A stretch of DNA of 64,000 nt from an uncultured Christensenella sp. (GTDB taxonomy: Bacteria > Bacillota > Clostridia > Christensenellales > CAG-917). Below, piece after piece: positions 42,698-51,164 of this stretch. Numbering within the stretch: position 1 is the first letter of the stretch; each line of letters starts with the position of its first letter. Location of the stretch: positions 1 through 64,000 of the forward strand of contig CAJTNO010000006.1 in NCBI GenBank assembly GCA_910577815.1. The letters are read 5' to 3'. The notes beneath the pieces were generated by a model. That model was not told the DNA's origin. It did no database searches and saw nothing but the letters and a program-made list of their open reading frames with translations. The position numbers were made by a program, and so were the translations under genes.

Positions 42698-45301
42698 TTA
42701 TTTGCCGTAATAGGCGTTTAGATACATCTGCTTGATTTCGCTCATCAACGGATATCTCGGATTCGCGCCTGTGCACTGGTCGTCGAACGCCTGCTCTACC
42801 ATATCGTCGAGGGAGTCGAGGAACACCTTTTCGTCGATGCCGTAATCCTTGATGCAGGGCTTGATACCTACCTTAGCTTTGAGCTTATCGAGCTCGGCGA
42901 TAAGGTTCTCAAGCTTTTCGGAGTCGTTCTTGCCGGTAATTCCAAGATAATCTGCAACCTCTGCGTATCTTGCGAGAGTGTGCGGATGGTCGTACTGCGG
43001 GAACGTACCCATCTTTGCGGGGACCTCCGAAGCGTTGAAGCGAAGCACCTCGTCAATCATAAGCGCGTTGGCTACGCCGTGCGGCAGATGATGGAATGCG
43101 CCAAGCTTGTGAGCCATAGAGTGGCAGACTCCGAGGAAGGCGTTTGCAAAAGCCATACCCGCCATAGTTGCGGCGTTGCCCATCTTCTCTCTTGCGATGG
43201 GGTCGTTGGGACCGTTGTCGTAAGCTCTGGGCAGGAACTCGAATATCATCTTAAGTGCGCGCAGCGCGATACCGTCGGTATAATCCGTTGCAAGCATAGA
43301 AGCGTAAGCCTCGAGAGCGTGAGTTACCGCGTCGATACCGGACGCCGCCGTAAGTCCCTTAGGCGCGTTCATCATCAAATCGGGGTCTACGATTGCGATG
43401 TTAGGCATAAGCTCGTAGTCGGCAAGAGGATACTTGACGCCCGTCTGCTCGTCGGTGATAACCGCAAACGGAGTCACCTCGCTTCCCGTACCCGCAGAGG
43501 TAGGAATTGCAATAAATGTAGCCTTGTCGCCCATCTTGGGGAAGGTATAAACTCTTTTTCTGATATCGATAAAGCGCATAGCGAGGTCGAGGAAGTTTAC
43601 TTCGGGATGCTCGTAGAGAACCCACATAATCTTACCTGCGTCCATAGCGGAGCCGCCGCCGACTGCGATGATGACGTCGGGGTTGAATGCGCGCATAGCC
43701 TCGGCACCCTCCTTGGCGCAAGCGAGCGTCGGGTCGGGAGCTACGTTGAAGAACGTGCTGTGCGTAATACCCATCTCGTCAAGCTTGTCGGTGATTGCCT
43801 TGGTATAGCCGTTGTTGTAAAGGAAGCTGTCGGTTACGACAAACGCCTTTTTCTTGTTATATACTGCGCTAAGCTCGCTGAGTGCAACGGGCAGGCAGCC
43901 TTTTTTGAAGTATACTTTCTGCGGCGCTCTGAACCACAACATATTCTCTCTCCTCTCCGCGACGGTTTTGATGTTCAAAAGATGTTTAACGCCTACGTTT
44001 TCGCTGACGCTGTTACCGCCCCAGCTTCCGCAACCGAGCGTAAGCGAAGGCAGAAGCTTAAAGTTGTACAAGTCGCCGATACCGCCCTGGGACGACGGCG
44101 TGTTGATGAGCATACGGCAGGTTTTCATAGCCGTCTCCCACTTGTCCATCTTTTCCGTTTGAGTGAGTTGATTGATATAGAGGCTGGACGTATGACCGTA
44201 ACCGCCGTCTGCAATGAGCTTTTCAGCCTTAGCCACTGCGTCGTCGAAATCCTCCGCCTTGTACATAGCAAGCACGGGAGAAAGCTTCTCGTGAGCAAAT
44301 TCCTCCTCGAGCTCTACGCTTTCTACCTCGCCGATAAGCACCTTGGTCGCCTTGGGAACCTTGACGCCTGCCATTTCGGCTATTGTATGCGCCTTCTGTC
44401 CTACGATTTTTGCGTTGAGCGCGCCGTTGATAAGAATGGTCTTGCGCACCTTATCGGTCTCCTCCGCATTGAGGAAGTAAGCGCCCCTTGCCTTAATCTC
44501 TTTCTTGAATTTGTCGTATACGCCCTTGAGTACGATAACGGACTGCTCGCTTGCGCAAATCATACCGTTGTCGAAGGTCTTGGAGTGGAGTATCGAGGAC
44601 GCGGCAAGCACGATATCCGCGCTGTCGTCAACGATTGCGGGAGTGTTGCCCGCGCCTACGCCCACAGCGGGCTTACCGCTGGAGTAAGCGGATTTAACCA
44701 TACCGGGACCGCCCGTAGCAAGGATGAGGTCCGCCTCGCCCATAAGCTGTGCGGAAAGAGGAACGGTGGGCTGGTCAATCCAACCTACGATATTTTCGGG
44801 AGCGCCGGCCTTGACCGCCGCCTCGTAAACAATTTTTGCAGCCTCTATCGTGCAGCCCTTCGCGCGGGGATGCGGCGAGAAGATGATGCCGTTACGTGTT
44901 TTAAGAGCAATAAGCGCCTTGAAGATAGCGGTTGACGTGGGGTTTGTCGTAGGAACGACAGCCGCGATTACGCCGACGGGCTCGGCAATCTTTTTGATGC
45001 CGTAGGCCTTGTCCTCCTCTATCACTCCGCAGGTCTTGGTTGTGCGGAAGGCATTGTAAATATACTCGGACGCATAGTGGTTTTTGATAACCTTATCTTC
45101 GACGATACCCATACCGGTCTCCTCGACAGCCATCTTGGCAAGAGGAATTCTCGCCTGGTTGGCGGCCATAGAAGCCTCGAAGAAAATCTTATCCACCTGC
45201 TCTTGCGTGAAAGTGGCAAATTGACGTTGCGCTTCTCTGACCTTGGCAATCAGTTCGCGCAAGCTCTCTTCGCTGTTGACAATAGAAAGATTTTTTTTCA
45301 T
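42698..45301 (-). CDS. adhE: Bifunctional acetaldehyde-CoA/alcohol dehydrogenase
   Basis: 867 residues from the second Met (45301), favoured because AAGGA is nine bases upstream of it but only three from the first Met at 45307. The N-terminal half (about 1-430) is a CoA-acylating aldehyde dehydrogenase with catalytic Cys in GMICASEQS and GGPGMVKSAYSSGKPAVGVG. The C-terminal half is an iron-dependent alcohol dehydrogenase with GGGSAMDAGK (NAD) and the metal-binding HSMAHKLGAFHHLPHG. It reduces acetyl-CoA to ethanol in two NADH steps and forms spirosomes in other species. The neighbouring hydrogenase operon points to redox balancing in fermentation. Confidence 0.97.
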   Translation of the reverse strand: MKKNLSIVNSEESLRELIAKVREAQRQFATFTQEQVDKIFFEASMAANQARIPLAKMAVEETGMGIVEDKVIKNHYASEYIYNAFRTTKTCGVIEEDKAYGIKKIAEPVGVIAAVVPTTNPTSTAIFKALIALKTRNGIIFSPHPRAKGCTIEAAKIVYEAAVKAGAPENIVGWIDQPTVPLSAQLMGEADLILATGGPGMVKSAYSSGKPAVGVGAGNTPAIVDDSADIVLAASSILHSKTFDNGMICASEQSVIVLKGVYDKFKKEIKARGAYFLNAEETDKVRKTILINGALNAKIVGQKAHTIAEMAGVKVPKATKVLIGEVESVELEEEFAHEKLSPVLAMYKAEDFDDAVAKAEKLIADGGYGHTSSLYINQLTQTEKMDKWETAMKTCRMLINTPSSQGGIGDLYNFKLLPSLTLGCGSWGGNSVSENVGVKHLLNIKTVAERRENMLWFRAPQKVYFKKGCLPVALSELSAVYNKKKAFVVTDSFLYNNGYTKAITDKLDEMGITHSTFFNVAPDPTLACAKEGAEAMRAFNPDVIIAVGGGSAMDAGKIMWVLYEHPEVNFLDLAMRFIDIRKRVYTFPKMGDKATFIAIPTSAGTGSEVTPFAVITDEQTGVKYPLADYELMPNIAIVDPDLMMNAPKGLTAASGIDAVTHALEAYASMLATDYTDGIALRALKMIFEFLPRAYDNGPNDPIAREKMGNAATMAGMAFANAFLGVCHSMAHKLGAFHHLPHGVANALMIDEVLRFNASEVPAKMGTFPQYDHPHTLARYAEVADYLGITGKNDSEKLENLIAELDKLKAKVGIKPCIKDYGIDEKVFLDSLDDMVEQAFDDQCTGANPRYPLMSEIKQMYLNAYYGK

Positions 45302-45360
45302 ACCCATATTTCCTTATTATTTATTTACCGAATTTAATTCGATAAGTTTTTATCGATATC

Positions 45361-45389
45361 ATTTTACTTTTATAATCGTATTTTGTCAA
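45361..45389 (-). promoter_or_regulatory. adhE promoter
   Basis: Consensus -35 TTGACA (45384-45389) and -10 TAAAAT (45361-45366), 17 bp apart on the minus strand. Two small dyads (CGATAA/TTATCG and CGAATT/AATTCG) lie in the leader and may serve in RNA or protein control. Confidence 0.7.
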
Positions 45390-45407
45390 CAAATTTCCTA
45401 TAAAAAT

Positions 45408-45436
45408 ATTCGGAACACACATTTCGTGTTCCGAAT
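45408..45436. terminator. Terminator after the M28-like gene
   Basis: ATTCGGAACAC and GTGTTCCGAAT form 11-bp arms with a 7-base loop; on the minus strand ATTTTTA follows. It closes the MarR/M28 operon before adhE. Confidence 0.85.
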
Positions 45437-45460
45437 AGCTTAAAACTCAGATATGCGCGC

Positions 45461-46747
45461 TTAGTTATCCGCCTCCGCGCTCTGCTCCGGAACGCTATCC
45501 CGTATCATTTCAGCCGGCTCCTGCTCGGAAATACAGGAAATATCGATATCCTCGCCGCTATATCTCTTAACTATTTCCATAGTAAGCGCAAATCCCTCTG
45601 CTATGCAATCCCTGCTGAGATTTTCATAAGAATCGTATCTGGTATAAAAGTAATCGGGCAAGCGCGAATTGACCGCGCAAAATCCCGAGCTTTTAAAGCC
45701 GCCTTGCGTAAACGCCGCGCTGTCGCTTGCTTCAAAGGGAATTCTATGATTGGAGCATTTAAGCCCGAGCGCATTCGCGCTGTCAAGGATGAGGCTTGTA
45801 ACCTCCCTGTCGCATTTAACAAGTCCCGTCATTTCGCTGCTATTGGCGTTAAGACTACCAAGCTCGCGCAAGGACGCAAGCGAAATAAACGCGGTATTTT
45901 CTCTATCTATTTCATTTCCGTGCTTTTCGCACCAGACCTTAGCGCCTCTGAGACCTACCGCTCCGCTGCCTGTAAGAATTACGCCGACCTCGGTATTTTC
46001 AAGCTGAACATCCTTCAACGCTCCAAGCATTCTGGCGGCTATAAAGCAGCCCGTAAGATTGTTGTTTGCACCGTTTACTATAACCTTTGTGCTTACTGTA
46101 AAGTAGGTTGAAAACAGTATGGGAGCAAATATCAAGCCCGCCGCGCCCGCATAAAGCATAGCGCCGCTTGCAATTCCCGCGCCCACGCCGCCAATAAGCA
46201 CCCAACGCGCAACCGAAAGAGCCGCAAAATATATAACGCCTATAATGTCTGCAACAACTATCGCTACAGACATAATACCTCCGAAGCGGTATTTAAGGCT
46301 GTTCTCAAAGCACGCGTCCATATTAGCTACAAAATAAATTCTCTTTTTTGCTTCGCCCGAGCATCTTTTTATTGCCGTGACGTTTTGGGAGGTCATTTCG
46401 GGATAAAGAGGGTCCAGCATTCTCTTAAACATTACGTACTCGAACAGAAACGGAATGCACCCTACCACAAACAGCAGCAACGCAACCAGGGATGAAAAAA
46501 AGTAAGATACTATTCCAAGCATAAAGCAACTCACGCTTAACGGTATCCAACCCGTAAACGCGGCAGGATTCACCTTAAACTCCTCTTTTTTCACTTCGTC
46601 GGCGCAAGCGGACAGCTCCTCGTAAAAGTACTCCGCGGTCTGTCTTTCGCCCTCGCCTCCCGCATTTCTGCTGCCGAAGCTCTTACAGATATGCTTTATA
46701 TCTGCGCATATCTTGCCCGCTACCTCGTGTTTATCGGTTATCATCAT
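45461..46747 (-). CDS. Membrane protein with inactive-looking M28 peptidase fold (428 aa)
   Basis: ATG 46747 has AAGGAG six bases upstream, inside the end of the overlapping MarR gene. The soluble parts follow the M28 metallopeptidase plan, but ligand positions are changed. The HxD motif reads VANMDAC, the GAxDNASG motif reads NGANNNLTG, the EE motif reads TGSGAVGLRG, and the final DH site reads EASDSAAF. So the zinc ligands and the catalytic Glu are missing. Two membrane pairs interrupt the fold (about 70-105 and 155-220). It is probably a non-catalytic scaffold, sensor or substrate-binding protein. Coupled to the MarR regulator. Confidence 0.82.
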   Translation of the reverse strand: MMITDKHEVAGKICADIKHICKSFGSRNAGGEGERQTAEYFYEELSACADEVKKEEFKVNPAAFTGWIPLSVSCFMLGIVSYFFSSLVALLLFVVGCIPFLFEYVMFKRMLDPLYPEMTSQNVTAIKRCSGEAKKRIYFVANMDACFENSLKYRFGGIMSVAIVVADIIGVIYFAALSVARWVLIGGVGAGIASGAMLYAGAAGLIFAPILFSTYFTVSTKVIVNGANNNLTGCFIAARMLGALKDVQLENTEVGVILTGSGAVGLRGAKVWCEKHGNEIDRENTAFISLASLRELGSLNANSSEMTGLVKCDREVTSLILDSANALGLKCSNHRIPFEASDSAAFTQGGFKSSGFCAVNSRLPDYFYTRYDSYENLSRDCIAEGFALTMEIVKRYSGEDIDISCISEQEPAEMIRDSVPEQSAEADN

Positions 46748-47183
46748 TATCCTCTCCTTCACCTGCGCTAAGATTTTTAATGATTATTTCCAACATCAAT
46801 CCGGTTATTTCAAGAGCCTTATCCTCTGTACCCCGAGTAGCCAATCTGTAAAAACGATTGTTAGCCTCGTCGATAATTGCGGCGACCTCGAGTCCCTTAT
46901 CCGTAAGCTTTAAATCCTGTTCACGCTTATCAACTGCGGATATGGAAATTTCTATAAGCCCCTTATCCTTCAGCGACTTTACGCTGCGCGACACCAAAGC
47001 CTTGGACACGTCCGCGTCCTTTGCAATCGCGCTTGCAGTGGATACGGTTTGCAAGCCGTCCAAAACCGCCACCTCGTTAGGAGACAGCGAATAATCGCTC
47101 ACGCACCCCGTAATATAATCGTTATAGGCGCGCATAAGCGTTCTGAAGGAAGCGAACATATTTTTACACTGCTTTAAATTCAT
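46731..47183 (-). CDS. MarR family regulator (150 aa)
   Basis: Winged helix visible in SPNEVAVLDGLQTVSTASAI, AKDADVSKALVSRSVKSLKD and KGLIEISISAVDKREQDLKL (wing with the DxR motif), then a C-terminal dimer helix. Length is typical. It overlaps the M28-like gene, so the pair is co-transcribed and it may regulate its own operon. A GTCGA/TCGAC dyad lies in its upstream region (about 47204-47235) and is a possible operator. Ligand unknown. Confidence 0.9.
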   Translation of the reverse strand: MNLKQCKNMFASFRTLMRAYNDYITGCVSDYSLSPNEVAVLDGLQTVSTASAIAKDADVSKALVSRSVKSLKDKGLIEISISAVDKREQDLKLTDKGLEVAAIIDEANNRFYRLATRGTEDKALEITGLMLEIIIKNLSAGEGEDNDDNR

Positions 47184-47252
47184 AATCCCAAATTTACAAT
47201 AAACCGCCGTGCAGTCGAATTAAATCGACGGCGCGACGGTTTAAATCCTTAT

Positions 47253-49145
47253 TTATTCTTTATCCTCGGGTATCTCGGTCTGAGCCGAAGCCTCCGACCG
47301 TTCTGCGCAATTCTCTCTTTCTTCTATGGGAATTGCAACGCCGTCCTCGTTGGGGAATATCTCAAGCGGCGCAAACCCGTGAGCCGCCTTATCTATACTG
47401 CCGGCACTGTCTGTTGCAAGCGCAGCGTTATCCCCTCCTGCGAGAGCCGCTTTCCTGCGGTTGATTTCTTCCTTTGCCTCCTGCTGCTGTTTCTCGTTAA
47501 ACTTGTAGAAGAACAGCGGAATAATGGTAAGGAAGAATGATATCGCCGCAATGAGAACAAGCATAATCCACATAGTATCCTTGCCCTGCGCAGTAACCGC
47601 GCTCGCATTGCCGGCCTCAACGCCTGCCATATAGTAAGCGAGAACACCGACGAATGCGCCGACAGCCATAGCTATTTTATTTATAAGAGTCTGCATTGCA
47701 AAGCAGATGCCCTCCGCGCGCTCGCCCGTTTTAAGCTCGAGATACTCAACCGTATCGCCTATCATTGCATAGGTCAGAATATTTCCGAAGCCCTGCGGTA
47801 TTCCGCTTATAACCAATGCGATAATCAGTACAACCGTAGTAACCATACTTGAGTAGTTGCCGTGGTCGAAGGCTATACCTACGATAAACGCTATAAGCAT
47901 TGCCACGCCGCCGATGACGTGAGACCAGATATAAGTGTTGCGTTTGCCGAACTTTTTGGTGAAAAACGGAACGAGAAGCGACGCTATAAGTCCGCCGGGA
48001 ACTATCGCCATTGTAAAGAGCGAATACATCGACTCCTTATTCATAATATACTTAGCAAAATACAAGCCGCCCGTATATGTAAACAGCATTCTTGCCGCTC
48101 CACCGATACCGGACAGAACGATAAGCATAAGCGGTTTATTTTTAAACAAAAGCTTGAGATTGTGTTTTAAGGACGGCGGCTTTTCAAAGGACTGATTTCT
48201 TTCGGTGGTATTTTTATATCCGAGGAAGAAAAGCGGAAGCGCGATAACGCAGCAAACAATGGCAATGATAAAGTAAGTAAATCTTAAATCTTGCATCATA
48301 CTTGCGCTTGCGCTCTGCTTAATCTGAAGGAGCGCCGCGCCGCTTTGATTGATATTCAAACCGAGATTGCCGAAGGTTTTCGTAATAGACGCAAGCTTAT
48401 CCGCGGAAAGCAGGTTTTGTATGTACGCGCCTACGTTTTCTATTCCGCTGAACATCGCAAAGAACGCGGAATTGGAAGCCACAACCTCCTCTCCTCCGTT
48501 TATTGCATTCATAAGCGATTGAATTGCCGATACAACAGAGTTATCCGCCGAGGTTATTGCCTGCGTTATAATAGGAGTAAATACTGTGACTATTCCCGCG
48601 CCGGCCGTACAGAACAAACGCGCGATAGTAAGCAGATTGCCTCTGCGGTAGGTATCGTTTGACATTGCGGTGGAAAGTCCCCAATAAGGCACGTCCGCAA
48701 CAGTATAGATAACTCCCCACACTATGTACAATATAGACAGAGCCGCAAATCCGCCGTCCGTATTCGGATAAAACGGCAAAAAGCACACGACGGTCATCGC
48801 CGCAATCGGGAAAGCCATCCATTTCATATAAGGACGGCACTTGCCCCATTTGGTACGCGTTCTGTCAACTATCGAGCCCATAATCGGGTCGTTAAGCGCG
48901 TCGAAGATTCGGGCGCCAAGCATTAAGAGCGCAACCGCTAAAGCGGGAAATCCTATAGCGTCCGTCATAAACACTGTAAGATACGAGCCTATAACTGTAC
49001 AGATAAGATTTTGCCCGAAGCCGCAAAGAGAATAACTCAAGCCCTCTTTAGGTTGCATTTCCCCGTCGCCCGGCGTAGAGCCGAATAAAGTGTGTAAAAA
49101 CGGCTTTTTATTGCCGTCTACAACAGCGTTTTCTTTTTTACCCAT
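47253..49145 (-). CDS. GPH-type sugar:cation symporter (MFS)
   Basis: 630 residues from ATG 49145, preceded by GGGAGAAATT. About twelve membrane segments and signature loops of the glycoside-pentoside-hexuronide family are visible: LGARIFDALNDPIMGSIVDR, TKWGKCRPYMKW, and DVPYWGLSTAMSNDTYRR. A large insertion of about 90 residues lies between segments 5 and 6 (about 190-290). A charged C-terminal tail of about 70 residues is unusual. Probably imports a sugar or glycoside with Na+ or H+; substrate unknown. No glycosidase is adjacent. Confidence 0.92.
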   Translation of the reverse strand: MGKKENAVVDGNKKPFLHTLFGSTPGDGEMQPKEGLSYSLCGFGQNLICTVIGSYLTVFMTDAIGFPALAVALLMLGARIFDALNDPIMGSIVDRTRTKWGKCRPYMKWMAFPIAAMTVVCFLPFYPNTDGGFAALSILYIVWGVIYTVADVPYWGLSTAMSNDTYRRGNLLTIARLFCTAGAGIVTVFTPIITQAITSADNSVVSAIQSLMNAINGGEEVVASNSAFFAMFSGIENVGAYIQNLLSADKLASITKTFGNLGLNINQSGAALLQIKQSASASMMQDLRFTYFIIAIVCCVIALPLFFLGYKNTTERNQSFEKPPSLKHNLKLLFKNKPLMLIVLSGIGGAARMLFTYTGGLYFAKYIMNKESMYSLFTMAIVPGGLIASLLVPFFTKKFGKRNTYIWSHVIGGVAMLIAFIVGIAFDHGNYSSMVTTVVLIIALVISGIPQGFGNILTYAMIGDTVEYLELKTGERAEGICFAMQTLINKIAMAVGAFVGVLAYYMAGVEAGNASAVTAQGKDTMWIMLVLIAAISFFLTIIPLFFYKFNEKQQQEAKEEINRRKAALAGGDNAALATDSAGSIDKAAHGFAPLEIFPNEDGVAIPIEERENCAERSEASAQTEIPEDKE

Positions 49146-49351
49146 AATTTCTCCCAAACCTTATATTTGCACTAAAATCGCGCAATTCTACAGATATAAT
49201 TATTCTATCAATATTTATATCAACAATCAACCCCTATTTTGTAATTTTCATTTAATTTTAATAAACTAAATGCAAATTATTAAAGTATATGCGCCTAAAT
49301 ACGTATAACTATGCTTCCGACAAAAAATCCCACTAAATACTTGCACAAAAA

Positions 49352-49370
49352 AAACGGCTGATAGCCGTTT
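49352..49370. terminator. Terminator after the flavodoxin-fold gene
   Basis: AAACGGCT, loop GAT, AGCCGTTT, with an A-run on one side that reads as a T-run on the minus strand. It lies 37 bp after the stop of the leftward reductase gene. Confidence 0.8.
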
Positions 49371-49406
49371 CTTTATTTTAAAGCGTATTTTAGTTTATTG
49401 ATTAAA

Positions 49407-50033
49407 TCAATCTTTGATAAAATTAGTCCTTATCTTCGCCCTCGTTTCGGGCACGGGGATTCCGTTTGTCTTTGCGCAATCGATACATTTCAACAGCCAG
49501 GACATATTCTCCCCCAGATTTCGCATAGTCTGCAAACCCTCCTCGTCTTTAAAAATATCCTCTGGCTTGCTTCCAAACGCCATATTCCAGTAGGTGGACG
49601 ATACAAGCGGCATTTCCGCTATCGTAGCGTATTTGTTTAATGTATCTATTGCGGCTGTAGTTCCAGCGCGGCGCGCAACCGCCAACATTGCGGCAGGCTT
49701 ATGCGAAAACCATCTTTTTCCCGCATAAAACGCTCTGTCCAAAAAACACAATATCCTTCCGTCGGCGTGAGCGTAATAGGTCGGCGAGCCGAACACAAAC
49801 CCGTCCGCCTGCTTTGCCTTGTCTATAAACTCGTTTACAGCGTCGTCGTCAAATATACATCTGTACTTGTCGGCGCACTGTCCGCAGCCGATACAGTCGC
49901 GCACGGGATTTGCTCCAATCTGAAAAATTTCGGTCTCTATGCCGTTATTTTCAAGCACCTTTGCAACCTCCGTCAGCGCGGTAAAAGTACTTCCGTTTGC
50001 TTTGCAGCTTCCATTTAATAGTAAAACCTTCAT
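49407..50033 (-). CDS. Flavodoxin-fold NAD(P)H-dependent reductase (208 aa)
   Basis: From ATG 50033, preceded by GGAGTGAAT. The N-terminal KVLLLNGSCKANGSTF is the FMN-phosphate loop. CIGCGQCADKYRCIF carries a Cys cluster typical of multimeric flavodoxin WrbA/iron-sulfur flavoprotein-like family members, and FGSPTYYAHADGRILCFLDR is the second flavin loop. It may reduce quinones or act in electron transfer. Single gene between the GPH symporter and an IS remnant. Confidence 0.88.
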   Translation of the reverse strand: MKVLLLNGSCKANGSTFTALTEVAKVLENNGIETEIFQIGANPVRDCIGCGQCADKYRCIFDDDAVNEFIDKAKQADGFVFGSPTYYAHADGRILCFLDRAFYAGKRWFSHKPAAMLAVARRAGTTAAIDTLNKYATIAEMPLVSSTYWNMAFGSKPEDIFKDEEGLQTMRNLGENMSWLLKCIDCAKTNGIPVPETRAKIRTNFIKD

Positions 50034-50223
50034 ATTCACTCCGATTATGCGCATATACGCAAGTCAATATATGTTCATTTGTTCCTATATTACAACAAAC
50101 CCGTTGCAATATCAATATCGAATATCAATATATGTACCTATGTGTATTTTTGCAATCATATTAAAGCTATATCCATATAATTATAATAGAATTATACATC
50201 TAATATAACCCAAAATAAAAATT

Positions 50224-50240
50224 CACCAGTTGAACTGGTG
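50224..50240 (-). repeat. IS200-type terminal hairpin
   Basis: CACCAGTT, G, AACTGGTG: a subterminal palindrome of the kind recognised by IS200/IS605 TnpA. It lies about 85 bp beyond the stop of the truncated transposase and marks the surviving right end of the element. Confidence 0.65.
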
Positions 50241-50324
50241 GTTTTTAATTTGAGGGTAAAACCCTCTGTTATTAGCATAGCGAAATCGCTTACCCGTAGT
50301 CCGCCTTTTGCGTTCGCTAACCTC

Positions 50325-50564
50325 CTACTTCTTGAATGGGTCTACCAACTCCGTTATCGTCATTTGTTCTACCTCTTTATCTTCTTTCAGTTGGTTAGCG
50401 ATATACTCCTTTATCTTCGCCGTATTCTTCCCAACTGTGTCTACATAATATCCTCTACACCAAAACTCTCTGTTGCGGTACTTGAATTTCATATTTGCCC
50501 ATTTCTGATAAATCAGCAACGAACTTTTCCCCTTCAAAAATCCCATAAAACTCACAGTCTGCAA
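50325..50564 (-). pseudogene. IS200/IS605 TnpA transposase, truncated
   Basis: 79 residues matching the C-terminal half of Y1-HUH transposases: VSFMGFLKGKSSLLIYQKW and NREFWCRGYYVDTVGKN, with the catalytic Tyr in the latter, and a following helix. Full TnpA has about 130-150 residues; the N-terminal part with the HUH histidines is missing. Upstream sequence is a copy of the tRNA-Glu downstream region, so the gene was cut at that junction. Not expected to transpose by itself. Confidence 0.85.
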
Positions 50565-50663
50565 GACTGTTTGTTTTACCTCGCGTTCGTTTCCCTTTCC
50601 CTATAAAAAATATCCGCACAACTACGTTGTACGGATGCTTTTTGGTACCCCCATAGGGAATCG
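50554..50663. repeat. Direct repeat, copy 1: displaced tRNA-Glu 3' end and terminator
   Basis: A 110-bp copy of 50761-50871 with only small differences, including one indel. It holds the tRNA terminator and the last 21 bases of tRNA-Glu, then diverges. It abuts the truncated TnpA gene. It may be an att-type scar or a recombination duplication. Confidence 0.85.
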
Positions 50664-50760
50664 CTCCGCTTGACATTCTATATCTCACCCGCCATACACA
50701 GGTTGACATCATCCTCGCCTATGCTCTCCGTTGTCTGCGCTATCACGCCTGCTCGGACAA

Positions 50761-50871
50761 ACAGTCTGCAAGACTGTTTGTTTTACCTCGCGTTCGTTTC
50801 CCTTTCCCTATAAAAAATATCCGCACAACTACGTTGTACGGATGTTTTTTTGGTACCCCCATAGGGAATCG
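50761..50871. repeat. Direct repeat, copy 2: overlaps the intact tRNA-Glu 3' end
   Basis: The 111-bp second copy includes the terminator and the 3' 21 bases of the functional tRNA-Glu gene. Offset from copy 1 is 207 bp. The intervening 97 bp match no recognised gene. Confidence 0.85.
50819..50843 (-). terminator. tRNA-Glu terminator
   Basis: ATCCGCACAAC and GTTGTACGGAT pair with one mismatch around TAC; a T-tract follows on the minus strand, eight bases after the CCA end. Confidence 0.8.
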
Positions 50872-50926
50872 AACCCTAGTTTCCGCCGTGAGAGGGCGAC
50901 GTCTTGAACCGCTTGACCATGAGGGC
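50851..50926 (-). tRNA. tRNA-Glu (anticodon CTC), CCA encoded
   Basis: The minus strand folds into a cloverleaf: acceptor GCCCTCA/TGGGGGT (with G-U pairs), D arm TGGTCAAGCGG, anticodon loop CTCTCAC (anticodon CTC), T arm TAGGG-TTCGATT-CCCTA, discriminator A and encoded CCA (50851-50853). A promoter lies just upstream. Confidence 0.93.
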
Positions 50927-50944
50927 GTTTTTAAATGTATTGTG

Positions 50945-50973
50945 ATAATACCATACTTTAAAAAATTACGCAA
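50945..50973 (-). promoter_or_regulatory. Promoter of tRNA-Glu
   Basis: Minus strand: TTGCGT (50968-50973) and TATTAT (50945-50950) with a 17-bp spacer, about 19 bp before the tRNA 5' end. Confidence 0.6.
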
Positions 50974-51164
50974 CTGATTTTTTGTATTTTTACGGCATTG
51001 CTTAAAATTTATATTCTATACGCAAATATCCTACACATTGTATGAAAAATAAATAAACATTTGTAAAAAATGTCAGGACTTGTATATTGAATTTATATTT
51101 TAATTATATTACAATTATATAAATAATATATGACTAAGGCTTGACCTGTCATTAAGGAGGACTT

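Noticed and set aside
42980..44935. Large plus-strand frame antisense to adhE
   Set aside because: It is the mirror of a highly biased codon pattern in adhE; AdhE motifs are complete on the other strand.
50554..50871. CRISPR-like repeat pair
   Set aside because: Only two copies of 110 bp, containing a tRNA end and terminator; no array or cas genes.
50743..50973. Minus-strand coding region over tRNA-Glu
   Set aside because: It reads through the tRNA gene and the duplicated terminator.
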